Part shown: in pieces, positions 7,924 through 17,068 of the stretch
How positions within the stretch are numbered: position 1 is the first letter of the stretch
Layout: every line of letters begins with the position of its first letter
Assembly: GCF_006716115.1 (NCBI RefSeq)
Contig: NZ_VFOO01000001.1
Location: forward strand, 1,240,001 to 1,304,000
DNA from: Subtercola boreus
Lineage (GTDB): Bacteria > Actinomycetota > Actinomycetes > Actinomycetales > Microbacteriaceae
Length of the DNA: 64,000 nucleotides
Direction: 5' to 3'
Program-made: the position numbers and the translations under genes
Notes under the pieces: model-generated
Told to the model about the DNA's origin: nothing
Database searches by the model: none
The model's input: the letters and a program-made list of their open reading frames with translations, nothing else

Positions 7924-8904
7924 GTGCGTAAGTCCGTCGCGCTCATCGTGGCCGCAGGCCTGCTCGTCGCCCTCGCAGGGTGCAGCTCGTCGGGTGGCAG
8001 TTCGGCCGCCGGATGCACGCCGATGGCCTCCTCGGGAGCCGCCTCCGACCTCGTCACGGCCACCGGCGACCTCGGCACGGCGCCGAAGATCACGTTCGGC
8101 ACACCTCTGAACGCCGGCAGCGACACCGAGGTGAGCGTGCTCATCACGGGCAGCGGCGCGACACTCCCCGCCAACGGCATCGTCTCGGGCGACTACACGC
8201 TGCTCGATGCCACCACCGGCGCGACGGTCACGGCCACCGCCTACGACGGCAAGACCGCCTCGACCTTCCCCATCTCGACAGCGGGCATCCCGGGCATCCA
8301 GAAGGGCCTCGCCTGCGCCACGGTGGGTTCGCGCGTCGCCATCACGATGCCCCCCGCCGACGGTTTCGGCACGGAGGGCAACAGCCAGGCGGGTGTCGGC
8401 GCCAGCGACTCGCTCGTCATGGTCTTCGACATCACGAACGCGTTCGGAACCTCGGCCGACGGGGCCATCCAGCCCGCCGAGGCCGGATTCCCGAGCGTCG
8501 CCCTCGCGCCCGACGGCCGCCCCGGCATCACGATCCCCTCCGGCAGCGTGCCGACCGACCTGCGGGTCGCCGACCTGAAGAAGGGCAGCGGCGTCGCCGT
8601 GGCCGACGGCGACAACGTGATCGTCCAGTACACCGCCGTCGTGTGGGCCGACAAGTCCATCGCTGGCTCGACCTGGGCCGACGGCACGCCGAAGCTCGTG
8701 CAGGCCTCCTCGAGTGACCCGCTGGCGACGACCATCGTGCCGTCGCTGGTCGGCCAGACGGTCGGGTCGCAGTACATCGCAGTCGTTCCGCCCGCCTCCG
8801 GCTACGGGGACACGGCCTCGACCGACGGGAAGATCCCGGCGAACTCGACGCTCGTGTACGTCGTCGACGTGCTCGGCATCCTCCCCGCCGCGCCCGCGCA
8901 ATAA
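7924..8904 (+). CDS. FKBP-type peptidyl-prolyl isomerase lipoprotein
   Basis: A 326-residue exported lipoprotein. It has a short charged start (MRKS), a hydrophobic stretch and the lipobox LAGC with Cys20 as the lipidation site, then a Ser/Gly-rich linker. The C-terminal ~110 residues form an FKBP domain (GDNVIVQYTAVVW ... PPASGYG ... VYVVDVLGI). A weaker FKBP-like repeat precedes it (roughly residues 60-175, with PPADGFG), so two isomerase-like domains are likely. It would catalyse proline isomerisation of exported proteins at the outer membrane face, fitting the nearby Tat genes. GTG start with ATGAGGA upstream. Confidence 0.88.
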   Translation: MRKSVALIVAAGLLVALAGCSSSGGSSAAGCTPMASSGAASDLVTATGDLGTAPKITFGTPLNAGSDTEVSVLITGSGATLPANGIVSGDYTLLDATTGATVTATAYDGKTASTFPISTAGIPGIQKGLACATVGSRVAITMPPADGFGTEGNSQAGVGASDSLVMVFDITNAFGTSADGAIQPAEAGFPSVALAPDGRPGITIPSGSVPTDLRVADLKKGSGVAVADGDNVIVQYTAVVWADKSIAGSTWADGTPKLVQASSSDPLATTIVPSLVGQTVGSQYIAVVPPASGYGDTASTDGKIPANSTLVYVVDVLGILPAAPAQ

Positions 8905-8962
8905 ATCTGCACGCCCACCACGCGCCGGAAACGTGCCGGTGCACCCGTAAAATGGTGTCCTG

Positions 8963-10009
8963 ATGACTGAGACCAGGGGGCCCGCGCCCGTACCCGTCGA
9001 AGAGCGGCTGTTCAGCCTGGTGCTTGCACTGCTCGCGACCGAGGCGGGTCTCACGAAGAACGAGATCCTCTCGACGGTGCAGGGCTACCGCCAGCGCTAT
9101 GTCTTCGGTGGCGACAACGCGACCCTCGAGCGCCAGTTCGAACGCGACAAGGACGACATCCGCGAACTCGGGGTGCCGCTCGAGACCAGCGAGCCGCTCG
9201 ATGAGTCGGGCAGCAACCACAACCTCCGCTACCGGATCCCGAAGGGCTCCTACGACCTGCCGGCTGACATCTCGTTCTCGCCGGAGGAGATCGCCCTGCT
9301 GAACCTCGCGGCAATGGCCTGGCGGGAGGGCTCGCTCTCCCGGGAGTCGCGGCACGCCCTGCTGAAGCTGCGCTCGCTCGGGGTCGACCCGGTCGAGCCC
9401 GTGCTCGGCTACGCCCCGCGCATCCGCACCCGCGATGCGGCGTTCGACCCGCTCACCGACGCCCTCACGCGGAGGGTGCTGGTGCGCTTCCCGTACCTCA
9501 AGCCCGGGGACCTCTCGCCGCGCGAACGCACGGTCGCCCCGCTCGCGCTCGTGCAGCACGAAGGCCGGTGGCACATCACGGGCATCGACCAGCACGCGGG
9601 AGAACCGCGCACCTTCCTGCTCTCCCGGATCGTCGGCCCGGTGAATCGCACCCGCACGCCGTTCGTGAGCGACTCCGTCGGCTCCGCCGAGACCGCCCTC
9701 CGCCAGCTCGACGAGATCTGGGCCGCGAACACCGCGGTGGTGCGGGCCCGGCAGGGCTCCGATGCGGAGACCCGGCTGGTGAACCGGCGGGGGAGCATCC
9801 GGAACCCCGACGACAGCCTCACCCTGCACTTCACCGACCTGCACCTGCTGGCCGACGAACTCGCCGGATTCGGGCCAGAGGTGTTCGTGGATTCGCCGGC
9901 CGAACTGCGGGTGGCCGTGCGCCGCCGCCTCGAACTGACCGTCGCCACCCACCAGCCGCTCGACCGCCCGGCCCCCGACGGAGGTGACGATGCCGAAGAG
10001 ACCGCCTGA
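8963..10009 (+). CDS. pafB: WYL-domain transcriptional regulator PafB
   Basis: A 348-residue regulator with an N-terminal winged-helix region (LTKNEILSTVQGYR, residues ~32-45), a central WCX-type region and a WYL domain. In mycobacteria PafB forms an obligate pair with PafC and activates DNA-damage genes independently of LexA/RecA. The WYL domain is proposed to sense single-stranded DNA. Assignment rests on family features plus the adjacent second WYL gene and the tatA-tatC-helY order, which matches mycobacteria. A TAAAAT -10 box at 8948-8953 lies nine bases before the ATG. Its end overlaps pafC by 20 bases. Confidence 0.82.
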   Translation: MTETRGPAPVPVEERLFSLVLALLATEAGLTKNEILSTVQGYRQRYVFGGDNATLERQFERDKDDIRELGVPLETSEPLDESGSNHNLRYRIPKGSYDLPADISFSPEEIALLNLAAMAWREGSLSRESRHALLKLRSLGVDPVEPVLGYAPRIRTRDAAFDPLTDALTRRVLVRFPYLKPGDLSPRERTVAPLALVQHEGRWHITGIDQHAGEPRTFLLSRIVGPVNRTRTPFVSDSVGSAETALRQLDEIWAANTAVVRARQGSDAETRLVNRRGSIRNPDDSLTLHFTDLHLLADELAGFGPEVFVDSPAELRVAVRRRLELTVATHQPLDRPAPDGGDDAEETA

Positions 10010-10991
10010 GAGGTCGAATTTCGTGCACGCGCAGGACAAGCTCGCGTTCCTGCTCGCGCTGGTGCCCTACCTCCTCGACCGCGACCGGGTCTCCGTGACG
10101 GATGCCGCGACCCACTTCCAGGTCAGTGAGGAGCAGGTGCGGGAGGCCGTGCGCCTGATCGCGGTGTCGGGTGTTCCCGGCGAGACCAGCCAGTACCAGC
10201 ACGGCGACCTCTTCGACATCGCCTGGGACGACTTCGAGCAGAGCGACGAGATCCAGATCACGCACCGTGTGGCTCTCGACGACTCACCGCGGTTCTCCGC
10301 CCGGGAGGCGGCCGCGCTGATCGCCGGCCTGCAGTACCTCCAGGCACTTCCCGAGACGCTCGACAGCGCGGTGCACTCGTCGCTGATGGCGAAGCTGGCC
10401 CGCGGGGCCTCCGAGGTGCCGAGCCAGGTCGCCGTGGCACGCTCCGAGGCGAACGACTCCCTGGTGATCATCCGTTCGGCCGTCGCCGCTGGAGTGCAGA
10501 TCGAGTTCGACTACGTGGGCTCGCGCGGGGCCCGTGAGCACCGGGTGGTGGATCCGCTCCGGATCGACTCCAACAACGAGGACTGGTACCTGCGCGGCTG
10601 GTGCCACACCAGGCAGGGCATCCGCACGTTCCGGCTGGACCGGATGGCCGACCTGACCGTCACGGCGAACCCGAATCTCTACAGCCCGGGCGACCTCGCC
10701 CTCAGCGACAACCTCTTCGATGGCTCAGGTGAGACCCTCGGGGTGGTGCTGGAGGTGCATCCGGCGGCGGTGAGCCTGCTGGGGGAGTACCTGGCGGAGG
10801 GCGCGCCGCAGCTGGAGCGCGGGGCCCTCGTGCAGACGACGGTGCGGGTGGCGCACATCCACGGGCTGAAGAGGCTCGTCGCGAGCCTTCCGGGCGTGGT
10901 GCGGGTCATCGATCCTCCGGAGGCGCGGCGTGCGGTCGAGGAGTGGGCGGCCGAGGCCCTCGCGGCCTACGACGCCGAACCGACTGATTAG
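9990..10991 (+). CDS. pafC: WYL-domain transcriptional regulator PafC
   Basis: The 333-residue partner of PafB. It has an N-terminal helix-turn-helix (VSVTDAATHFQVSEEQV, residues ~33-49) and a WYL domain around residues 150-230 (FDYVGSRGAREHRVVDP ... DWYLRGWCH). The ATG at 9990 is chosen over the in-frame GTG six bases earlier because a GGAGG site ends five bases before the ATG. The 20-base overlap with pafB implies coupled translation and equal production of the two subunits, as expected for a heterodimer. Confidence 0.83.
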   Translation: MPKRPPERSNFVHAQDKLAFLLALVPYLLDRDRVSVTDAATHFQVSEEQVREAVRLIAVSGVPGETSQYQHGDLFDIAWDDFEQSDEIQITHRVALDDSPRFSAREAAALIAGLQYLQALPETLDSAVHSSLMAKLARGASEVPSQVAVARSEANDSLVIIRSAVAAGVQIEFDYVGSRGAREHRVVDPLRIDSNNEDWYLRGWCHTRQGIRTFRLDRMADLTVTANPNLYSPGDLALSDNLFDGSGETLGVVLEVHPAAVSLLGEYLAEGAPQLERGALVQTTVRVAHIHGLKRLVASLPGVVRVIDPPEARRAVEEWAAEALAAYDAEPTD

Positions 10992-11000
10992 ACTCGCTTC

Positions 11001-11348
11001 ATGAGTTGGTGGAGCTGGATCGTGATCTGGGCCGTTCTGGTGCTCGCGATGCTCGGCATGTACGCCCTCCTCGGCTGGCGGCTGTTCAGAAAGGCCAGCG
11101 TCGTGCTCGGCGAACTGAGCCAGCTCGGCGCTCAGGTGGGCAGCGTCCAGGACAACGTCGAGCAGCTCACCCCTGAGCCGAGCGACAACGCGATCCTGCT
11201 CGGCTACGCCGAGATGTACCGCCGCCGCGACATCCAGAGGCAACGCCGTGCAGACGAAAAGGAGCTTCGCAGGGAGAAACGGCTGGAACGGGGTAAACTC
11301 CTCACAACATCCGATTACAGACAAAGGACGTGGCCCCATGCTCGGTAA
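11001..11348 (+). CDS. Small single-pass membrane protein of the tat locus
   Basis: A 115-residue protein with one N-terminal transmembrane helix (residues ~5-27, W-rich start), a short coiled-coil-like segment, and a strongly basic Arg/Lys-rich tail from residue ~75 facing the cytoplasm. I do not recognise a characterised family. Similar small proteins stand between pafC and tatA in related actinobacteria, which is synteny-based inference. A TAGACT box at 10989-10994 lies six bases before the ATG, so an internal leaderless promoter is possible. Its last 11 bases overlap tatA. Confidence 0.75.
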   Translation: MSWWSWIVIWAVLVLAMLGMYALLGWRLFRKASVVLGELSQLGAQVGSVQDNVEQLTPEPSDNAILLGYAEMYRRRDIQRQRRADEKELRREKRLERGKLLTTSDYRQRTWPHAR

Positions 11349-11637
11349 CCTTCAGGGTTGGCATCTCATTGTCATCCTCGCCATCGTGCTCCTTCTCTTC
11401 GGTGCTCCCAAACTCCCCGGTCTCGCCCGGAGCGTCGGCCAGTCGATGCGTATCTTCAAGAGCGAAGTCAAGACGATGAAGTCCGACGACCCGAGCGGCG
11501 CAGAGGCCAAGCCGGCCTCCGCCGAGACCGCCTCGAACATCGCCGAGCCGACGACGCTGAACAAGCCGGCCGACGTGAACGTGGCGAACGTCACCCCCAC
11601 GGACCTCGGTTCGGACCACAACACCGCCTCCAGGTAA
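11338..11637 (+). CDS. tatA: Sec-independent translocase subunit TatA
   Basis: A 99-residue subunit that polymerises to form the Tat channel for folded proteins. It has the short periplasmic start MLGNLQGWHL, one transmembrane helix with the FGAPKLPGLARSVGQSMRIF hinge and amphipathic helix (residues ~22-41), and an acidic, Thr/Ala-rich cytoplasmic tail. An AAAGGACG site precedes the ATG. The tatC gene begins immediately after the stop codon. Confidence 0.95.
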   Translation: MLGNLQGWHLIVILAIVLLLFGAPKLPGLARSVGQSMRIFKSEVKTMKSDDPSGAEAKPASAETASNIAEPTTLNKPADVNVANVTPTDLGSDHNTASR

Positions 11638-12453
11638 GTGGCCGTTCGCTCCAAGGCGGCCGCTCGCCCCAAGAAGAGTGCGAACCGCGACGGGCGAATG
11701 TCGCTCGGTGAGCACCTCGTCGAGTTTCGCAAGCGCATGTTCCGCGCACTCCTCGGAGTTGCGATCGGGGCAGTGGTGGGCTGGCTGATCTCCGACCAGA
11801 TCCTCCTCGCGCTGAGTGCACCCGTCAGTGCCATCACGAGCTCCCAGGGGCGAGCCGCCTCCCTGAACTTCACGGATGTCTCGCAGGCCTTCGACCTGCG
11901 CCTGCAGATCGCCATCACCGTCGGCATCGTACTGGCCTCCCCGATCTGGCTCTACCAGATGTGGGCCTTCCTCGTCCCGGGGCTGACCCGCCGCGAGAAG
12001 CAGTACGCCGTAGGCTTCGTGCTCACCGCGGTGCCCCTGTTCCTCGCCGGCTGTGCCGCCGGCTGGTACGTGCTGCCCCACATGGTGTCGATCCTCACGG
12101 GCTTCGCCCCCCAGGACACGACGAACATCATCAGTGCCGGAACCTACTACTCGTTCGTGCTCAAACTCGTGGTGGCCATCGGTATCGCCTTCGTGCTGCC
12201 CGTCCTGCTCGTGCTGCTGAACTTCGCGGGCATCCTGAGCTCGAAGTCCATCCTGAAGTCCTGGCGGATCGCCATCCTGGTGATCGTGCTGTTCTGCGCC
12301 ATCGCCACGCCGTCGGCGGACGTGTTCTCGATGTTCCTGCTCGCCATCCCGATGGTCGTCCTGTTCTACACAGCGGCGCTCATCTCGTGGATCCACGATC
12401 GCCGCAAGGCCCGAGCGCAGGAGAAGTTCGACGCCGAACTGGTTGTGCCGTAA
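11638..12453 (+). CDS. tatC: Sec-independent translocase subunit TatC
   Basis: The 271-residue, six-helix membrane core of the Tat translocase, which recognises twin-arginine signal peptides. Conserved positions include MSLGEHLVEFRKRM near the N-terminus (the cytoplasmic Glu-containing signal-binding patch) and the FLVPGLTRREK loop. The start is a GTG directly abutting the tatA stop. It shares one base with the helicase start (TAATG). A basic tail ends the protein. Confidence 0.95.
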   Translation: MAVRSKAAARPKKSANRDGRMSLGEHLVEFRKRMFRALLGVAIGAVVGWLISDQILLALSAPVSAITSSQGRAASLNFTDVSQAFDLRLQIAITVGIVLASPIWLYQMWAFLVPGLTRREKQYAVGFVLTAVPLFLAGCAAGWYVLPHMVSILTGFAPQDTTNIISAGTYYSFVLKLVVAIGIAFVLPVLLVLLNFAGILSSKSILKSWRIAILVIVLFCAIATPSADVFSMFLLAIPMVVLFYTAALISWIHDRRKARAQEKFDAELVVP

Positions 12454-14909
12454 TGACGCAGGCGCTGTCCCCGGCCGAGCGGTACGCCCTCAGCCGCACC
12501 AGGGCGACGAACCCTGTCGTCGATGACTTCCGCCAGGGTCTGAAGTTCGACCTCGACCCGTTCCAGATCGCGGCCTGCCAGCTCCTCGAAGCCGGCAACA
12601 GTGTGCTCGTCGCAGCCCCCACCGGAGCGGGCAAGACGATCGTCGCGGAGTTCGCGGTCTTCATGGCGATGCAGTCGACGTCGTCGAAGGTCTTCTACAC
12701 CGCGCCGATCAAGGCCCTCAGCAACCAGAAGTTCCAGGAGTTCGTCGCCGAGTACGGCGCGGCCCAGGTCGGGCTCCTCACCGGCGACACGAACATCAAC
12801 CCCACCGCCCGCATCGTGGTCATGACCACCGAGGTACTGCGGAACATGCTCTACGCGGGCTCCGACCTGCTCGCGAACCTGGCCTTCGTCGTGATGGACG
12901 AGGTGCACTACCTGGCCGACCGGTTCCGGGGTGCGGTGTGGGAAGAGGTGATCATCCACCTTCCGACCTCCGTGCGACTGGTCTCCCTGAGTGCGACCGT
13001 GTCGAACGCCGAAGAGTTCGGCGACTGGCTGCAGGCCGTGCGCGGCGACACCGAGGTCATCGTGTCGGAGGAACGGCCCGTCCCACTCGACCAGCACATG
13101 CTCGTGCGTCACAAGCTGCTCGACCTCTTCGACGGCACGGGGCAGGCCACGACGAGCCGGGTCAATCCGGAGCTGATGCGCATCGCGCGGTCGACGGGCG
13201 CTCCCCAGTCGCGGAACGGCAACCGCTCGGGCGGCAACGATCGCCGGGGCCGCAACTCGTCGAAGTACCGGCCGAACCACACGCAGGCTCCGCGGATGGA
13301 CCGTGCGGAACTGACCGACCTGCTCGACGAGCACAACCTCCTTCCCGCCATCTTCTTCATCTTCAGCCGGGTCGGCTGCGACCAGGCCGTGAAGCAGGTG
13401 CTGCGTGCTGGCGTCCGCCTGACGACGACCGAGGAGCGCGAAGAGATCCGGCGCATTGTGGATGAGCGCTGCCGCACCCTGCTCGACGAAGACCTCGCCG
13501 TGCTGGGCTACTGGGAGTGGCTGGAAGGCCTAGAACGGGGCGTCGCCGCTCACCACGCGGGCCTGCTGCCCGCCTTCAAGGAGGTCGTGGAGGAACTCTT
13601 CCAGAAGAAGCTCGTGCGCGTCGTCTTCGCGACCGAGACCCTCGCACTCGGCATCAACATGCCCGCGCGCACCGTGGTGCTCGAGAGCCTCGAGAAGTTC
13701 AACGGCGAAGCCCGCGTTCCGATCACGCCGGGGGAGTACACCCAGCTCACCGGGCGGGCGGGGCGACGCGGTATCGACGTGGAAGGTCATTCGGTCATCC
13801 AGTGGCGTGACGGCATCGACCCGCAGGCCGTCGCCTCGCTGGCCTCCCGTCGGAGCTATCCCCTCAACTCGAGCTTCCGGCCGACCTACAACATGGCGGT
13901 CAACCTCATCGACCAGTTCGGTAGGGCCCGCACCCGCGACTCGCTCGAACTGTCGTTCGCCCAGTTCCAGGCCGACCGCGCCGTCGTCGACCTCGCCCGG
14001 AAGGTGCGGTCGCAGGAGGAGACGCTGGAGGGCTACCAGAAGGCGATGAGCTGCCACCTCGGGGACTTCTCGGAGTATGCGGCGCTCCGGCGTGAACTCA
14101 GCGACGTCGAACGCTCCGGTGCCGGCCGGGCCGACACCCAGACCCGGGCCGAACGCGACAGTCGGCAGAAGAAGATCACCGACCTGCGTCGACGCATGAA
14201 GGCGCACCCGGTGCACGTCTGCCCTGAGCGCGAGCACCACGCCAGGTGGGCCGAACGCTGGTTCCGCCTCCGCCGGGAGACCGACCAGCTCGTGCAGCAG
14301 ATCAACACCCGTACCGGCGCGATCGCGAAGGTCTTCGACCGGATCACCGAGGTGCTGATGCAGCTCGACTACCTGAAGGCCGACCCGGCGGGGGAGCTGA
14401 CGCTCACCGACTCCGGAAAGACCCTGAAGCGGATCTACGGGGAGCGCGACCTGCTGGTGGCGGAGTGCATCCGCCACGGCGCGTGGGCGAACCTCGATCC
14501 GGCCGGGCTCGCCGCGATGGCCTGTTCGCTGGTCTACGAACCGCGGCGCGACGAGAACGACCTGCCGGAGCGGTTCCTGCCGCGCGGCGCCTTCCGCGGG
14601 GCGTTGGAAGCGACGCAGAAGATCTGGGAAGACCTGCAGCAGCTCGAGACGCGGCACCGCCTGCCGGGCTCCTCACCGATCTCGGTCGGGCTCGCCAAAC
14701 CGATGAACGAATGGGCGCGTGGAGCGAGCCTCGACACCGTGCTCTACGACGCCGACCTCGCCGCCGGGGACTTCGTACGGTGGACCAAGCAGACGATCGA
14801 TCTGCTCGACCAGTTGCAGAACCAGTACGACCCGAAGGTGGCAACGACCGCCCGCCTGGCCCTCGACCTCGTCAAACGCGGGATCGTCGCCTACTCCTCG
14901 GTGGCATGA
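12453..14909 (+). CDS. helY: Ski2-like DEAD/DEAH-box helicase HelY
   Basis: An 818-residue superfamily 2 RNA/DNA helicase. It has Walker A APTGAGKT (residues ~53-60), the Walker B box DEVH, motif III LSATVSN, and motif VI QLTGRAGRRGID. A C-terminal DSHCT-type region follows, with several Arg-rich helices. A poorly conserved basic insert rich in Asn/Arg (around 245-270) separates the RecA lobes. The same gene follows tatC in mycobacteria, where it is called helY, so the symbol is by family and synteny. Its substrate is unknown. The start overlaps tatC by one base; the stop overlaps lnt. Confidence 0.88.
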   Translation: MTQALSPAERYALSRTRATNPVVDDFRQGLKFDLDPFQIAACQLLEAGNSVLVAAPTGAGKTIVAEFAVFMAMQSTSSKVFYTAPIKALSNQKFQEFVAEYGAAQVGLLTGDTNINPTARIVVMTTEVLRNMLYAGSDLLANLAFVVMDEVHYLADRFRGAVWEEVIIHLPTSVRLVSLSATVSNAEEFGDWLQAVRGDTEVIVSEERPVPLDQHMLVRHKLLDLFDGTGQATTSRVNPELMRIARSTGAPQSRNGNRSGGNDRRGRNSSKYRPNHTQAPRMDRAELTDLLDEHNLLPAIFFIFSRVGCDQAVKQVLRAGVRLTTTEEREEIRRIVDERCRTLLDEDLAVLGYWEWLEGLERGVAAHHAGLLPAFKEVVEELFQKKLVRVVFATETLALGINMPARTVVLESLEKFNGEARVPITPGEYTQLTGRAGRRGIDVEGHSVIQWRDGIDPQAVASLASRRSYPLNSSFRPTYNMAVNLIDQFGRARTRDSLELSFAQFQADRAVVDLARKVRSQEETLEGYQKAMSCHLGDFSEYAALRRELSDVERSGAGRADTQTRAERDSRQKKITDLRRRMKAHPVHVCPEREHHARWAERWFRLRRETDQLVQQINTRTGAIAKVFDRITEVLMQLDYLKADPAGELTLTDSGKTLKRIYGERDLLVAECIRHGAWANLDPAGLAAMACSLVYEPRRDENDLPERFLPRGAFRGALEATQKIWEDLQQLETRHRLPGSSPISVGLAKPMNEWARGASLDTVLYDADLAAGDFVRWTKQTIDLLDQLQNQYDPKVATTARLALDLVKRGIVAYSSVA

Positions 14910-16495
14910 TGACGGCTGTTCTGTCTCGCATCGCCACCAGGCCGCCCGCACCGGGGGCCCTCCCCGTGGCTGCGGAGGTCGCGGGACCCCTGCTCCCGTT
15001 CTGGCTCGCCTGCCTCGCCGCGCTCGGTGGTGGCCTCAGCCTGATGACCGGATTTCCCGGCGCCGACATCTGGCCGCTGACCCTGGTCGGCGTGGCCGGC
15101 ATCCTCGTGAGCCTCATCGGCCAGCGCTGGAACCGGGCCCTGCTGATCGGCCTGATCGGCGGCCTCGCGTTCTGGTGCGCCCACATCTCCTGGCTCACGC
15201 TCTACCTCGGGCCGGTACCCTGGCTCGCTCTGGCCGTGGTCGAGGCCGCCTTCTTCGCCATCGGTGCCGTCACCATCGCGATCGTGTACCGGTTCGCGCC
15301 ACGGGTCTGGCCGACGCGGCTCGGCCGGCTGGGCATCCTGCCGATCGTGGTCGCCGGCCTGTGGACGGCGCGCGAAGCCTTCACCGCTGTCGCCCCGGAG
15401 GGTGGTTTCTCCTGGGGGCGCGTGGCGTTCTCGCAGTCGATGAGCCCGTTCGCCTCGCTCGTCGCCTTCGTCGGCATCTCCGGGCTCAGCTTCCTGCTGG
15501 TCTGGCTCGTGGCGTTCGTCATCCAGCTCTGCCGCGAGGTGGGCGTCTCCGTTCTCTCCCGCGTCACCCTGGCCGTGGGCGCTGTCGCGCTCCTGCTGGT
15601 CGTGCCGGCCTGGCCCGCGCCGACCACGGGCACCACGCGGATCGCGGCTGTGCAGGGCAACACCAAATCCGGACTGCTGGATCGGGTCGAGGCGGGCGAC
15701 AACCTCAACGCGCACATCACCGAGACGCTGAAACTCGAAGGCGACAACGTCGACATGGTGGTCTGGCCCGAGAACGCGTCGGACGTCGACCCCGAAGCAT
15801 CCAGAGCCGCCGCTGCCGACCTCGACTTCATCAGCGGCATCATGAAGGCGCCACTCGTTGTCGGTACGATCGCCGAGCGTGACGGCAAGTTCTACAACAC
15901 CTCGCTGCTCTGGGAGAACGGAACCGTAGCGGACTTCTACGACAAGCGGCACCCCGTTCCGTTCGCGGAGTACATGCCGGCCCGGCCGTTCTTCCGCGCG
16001 CTGGTTCCCGACCTCGTCGACCTCGTGACGCGCGACTACCAGGTCGGCACGACCGATACCGTGATGAACGTCGACGGCGTGGTGGCCGGCATCTCCATCT
16101 GCTTCGACATCACCGACGACAGCGCGGTGCAGGCGATGGTGGATGACGGGGCCCAGGTGATCCTCGCGCAGACCAACAATGCGGACTTCGGCCAGACCGA
16201 CGAGAACCTTCAGCAGCTGGCGATCGCACGCCTCCGGGCCATCGAGACCGGCCGGAGCGTGGTGAACATCTCGACCGTCGGCCACAGCGCGATCATCGCC
16301 CCCGACGGCTCAACCCTCGATGCGATCGCGCCCTACACCCCCGGAGCGATGGTCGACGACGTGCCGCTGTCGACCACGATCACCCCCGCCAGCCTCGTCG
16401 GTCGCGGCATCGAGTGGCTGGTCTCCGGCCTCGGCCTAGCGGGCCTCGCCCTGTCCCTCGTCGCGGCAGCCCGCACCCGCCGCCGCCCCCGTTAA
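14906..16495 (+). CDS. lnt: Apolipoprotein N-acyltransferase Lnt
   Basis: A 529-residue membrane enzyme that transfers an acyl chain from phospholipid to the N-terminal cysteine of lipoproteins. The N-terminal half has six or more hydrophobic helices. The C-terminal half is a nitrilase-fold domain with the catalytic set visible as VVWPENASD (Glu), FYDKRHPVPFAEYMP (Lys) and GISICFDI (Cys). It ends with a last transmembrane helix and a basic tail. Two adjacent ATGs (14906 and 14909) overlap the helY stop, so it is coupled to the operon. The FKBP lipoprotein upstream is a plausible substrate. Confidence 0.92.
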   Translation: MMTAVLSRIATRPPAPGALPVAAEVAGPLLPFWLACLAALGGGLSLMTGFPGADIWPLTLVGVAGILVSLIGQRWNRALLIGLIGGLAFWCAHISWLTLYLGPVPWLALAVVEAAFFAIGAVTIAIVYRFAPRVWPTRLGRLGILPIVVAGLWTAREAFTAVAPEGGFSWGRVAFSQSMSPFASLVAFVGISGLSFLLVWLVAFVIQLCREVGVSVLSRVTLAVGAVALLLVVPAWPAPTTGTTRIAAVQGNTKSGLLDRVEAGDNLNAHITETLKLEGDNVDMVVWPENASDVDPEASRAAAADLDFISGIMKAPLVVGTIAERDGKFYNTSLLWENGTVADFYDKRHPVPFAEYMPARPFFRALVPDLVDLVTRDYQVGTTDTVMNVDGVVAGISICFDITDDSAVQAMVDDGAQVILAQTNNADFGQTDENLQQLAIARLRAIETGRSVVNISTVGHSAIIAPDGSTLDAIAPYTPGAMVDDVPLSTTITPASLVGRGIEWLVSGLGLAGLALSLVAAARTRRRPR

Positions 16496-16501
16496 CGGCC
16501 G

Positions 16502-16554
16502 AAACCCCGAAATTTGCCGGTAATCGGGGTGGATTACGGCAACTTTCGGGGTTT
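16502..16554. terminator. 53-bp inverted repeat between lnt and rbpA
   Basis: The left arm (16502-16525) and right arm (16532-16554) are near-perfect inverted copies ending in AAACCCCGAAA and TTTCGGGGTTT, with a 6-base loop. It lies between the convergent lnt and rbpA genes and reads as a two-way terminator. It could also belong to a dispersed palindromic repeat family; no second copy occurs in this window. Confidence 0.75.
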
Positions 16555-16569
16555 GGATGAGGCGGCGAG

Positions 16570-16935
16570 CTACGCGCCGATTTTGTGCTGGCCGCGTCGG
16601 GCCCGCAGGTAGTCGAGCCGCTCCTGGAGGAGTTCTTCGAGCTCGGGCCGGGTGCGGCGCTCGAGCAGCATGTCCCAGTGGCTGCGAGGCACTTTGGCCT
16701 CGGCACGGTCGAGCACCATCGGTTCGGAACCGATCATGAGAACCGCCTCGTTGCTGCAGAACTTGCACTCCCAGGTCTCGGGCGCTTCTGCTTCGGCTGA
16801 GAAGACCATCTCGGTCTCCTTGCCGCACGTGCTGCACAGGTATGTGTGTGTCATGCGCGGAGAGAAAACGACTCCCTCTTCACTCTGGAGGCTTTGGCCC
16901 CCGAGTCTCATTCCGCGCAAGCTGCGATCTGCCAT
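16570..16935 (-). CDS. rbpA: RNA polymerase-binding protein RbpA
   Basis: A 121-residue actinobacteria-specific transcription factor. It binds the primary sigma factor and RNA polymerase and stabilises the open promoter complex. The sequence starts MADRSLRGMRLGGQS and has a zinc-ribbon-like core with cysteines 34, 37, 57 and 60. It ends in the sigma-interacting helix (RSHWDMLLERRTRPELEELL). A GGGAGGAGACC site precedes the ATG. It converges on lnt across the long inverted repeat. Confidence 0.96.
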   Translation of the reverse strand: MADRSLRGMRLGGQSLQSEEGVVFSPRMTHTYLCSTCGKETEMVFSAEAEAPETWECKFCSNEAVLMIGSEPMVLDRAEAKVPRSHWDMLLERRTRPELEELLQERLDYLRARRGQHKIGA

Positions 16936-17068
16936 TGTGTGGTCTCCTCCCGCTTTGCTTACCTAGGTATAAACCCGTTGCCCGTCCCGATCATTCGGAG
17001 CGATGTCTATTCCCAGAACACTCCCAGATATTCGGATCGTGCGTCTGCCCTTGACTTCGTGTTCGTAG

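Noticed and set aside
16936-17068. SigR-type promoter (GGGAAT at the -35 position) for rbpA
   Set aside because: A GGGAAT is present on the minus strand, but no GTT -10 element follows at 17-20 bases.
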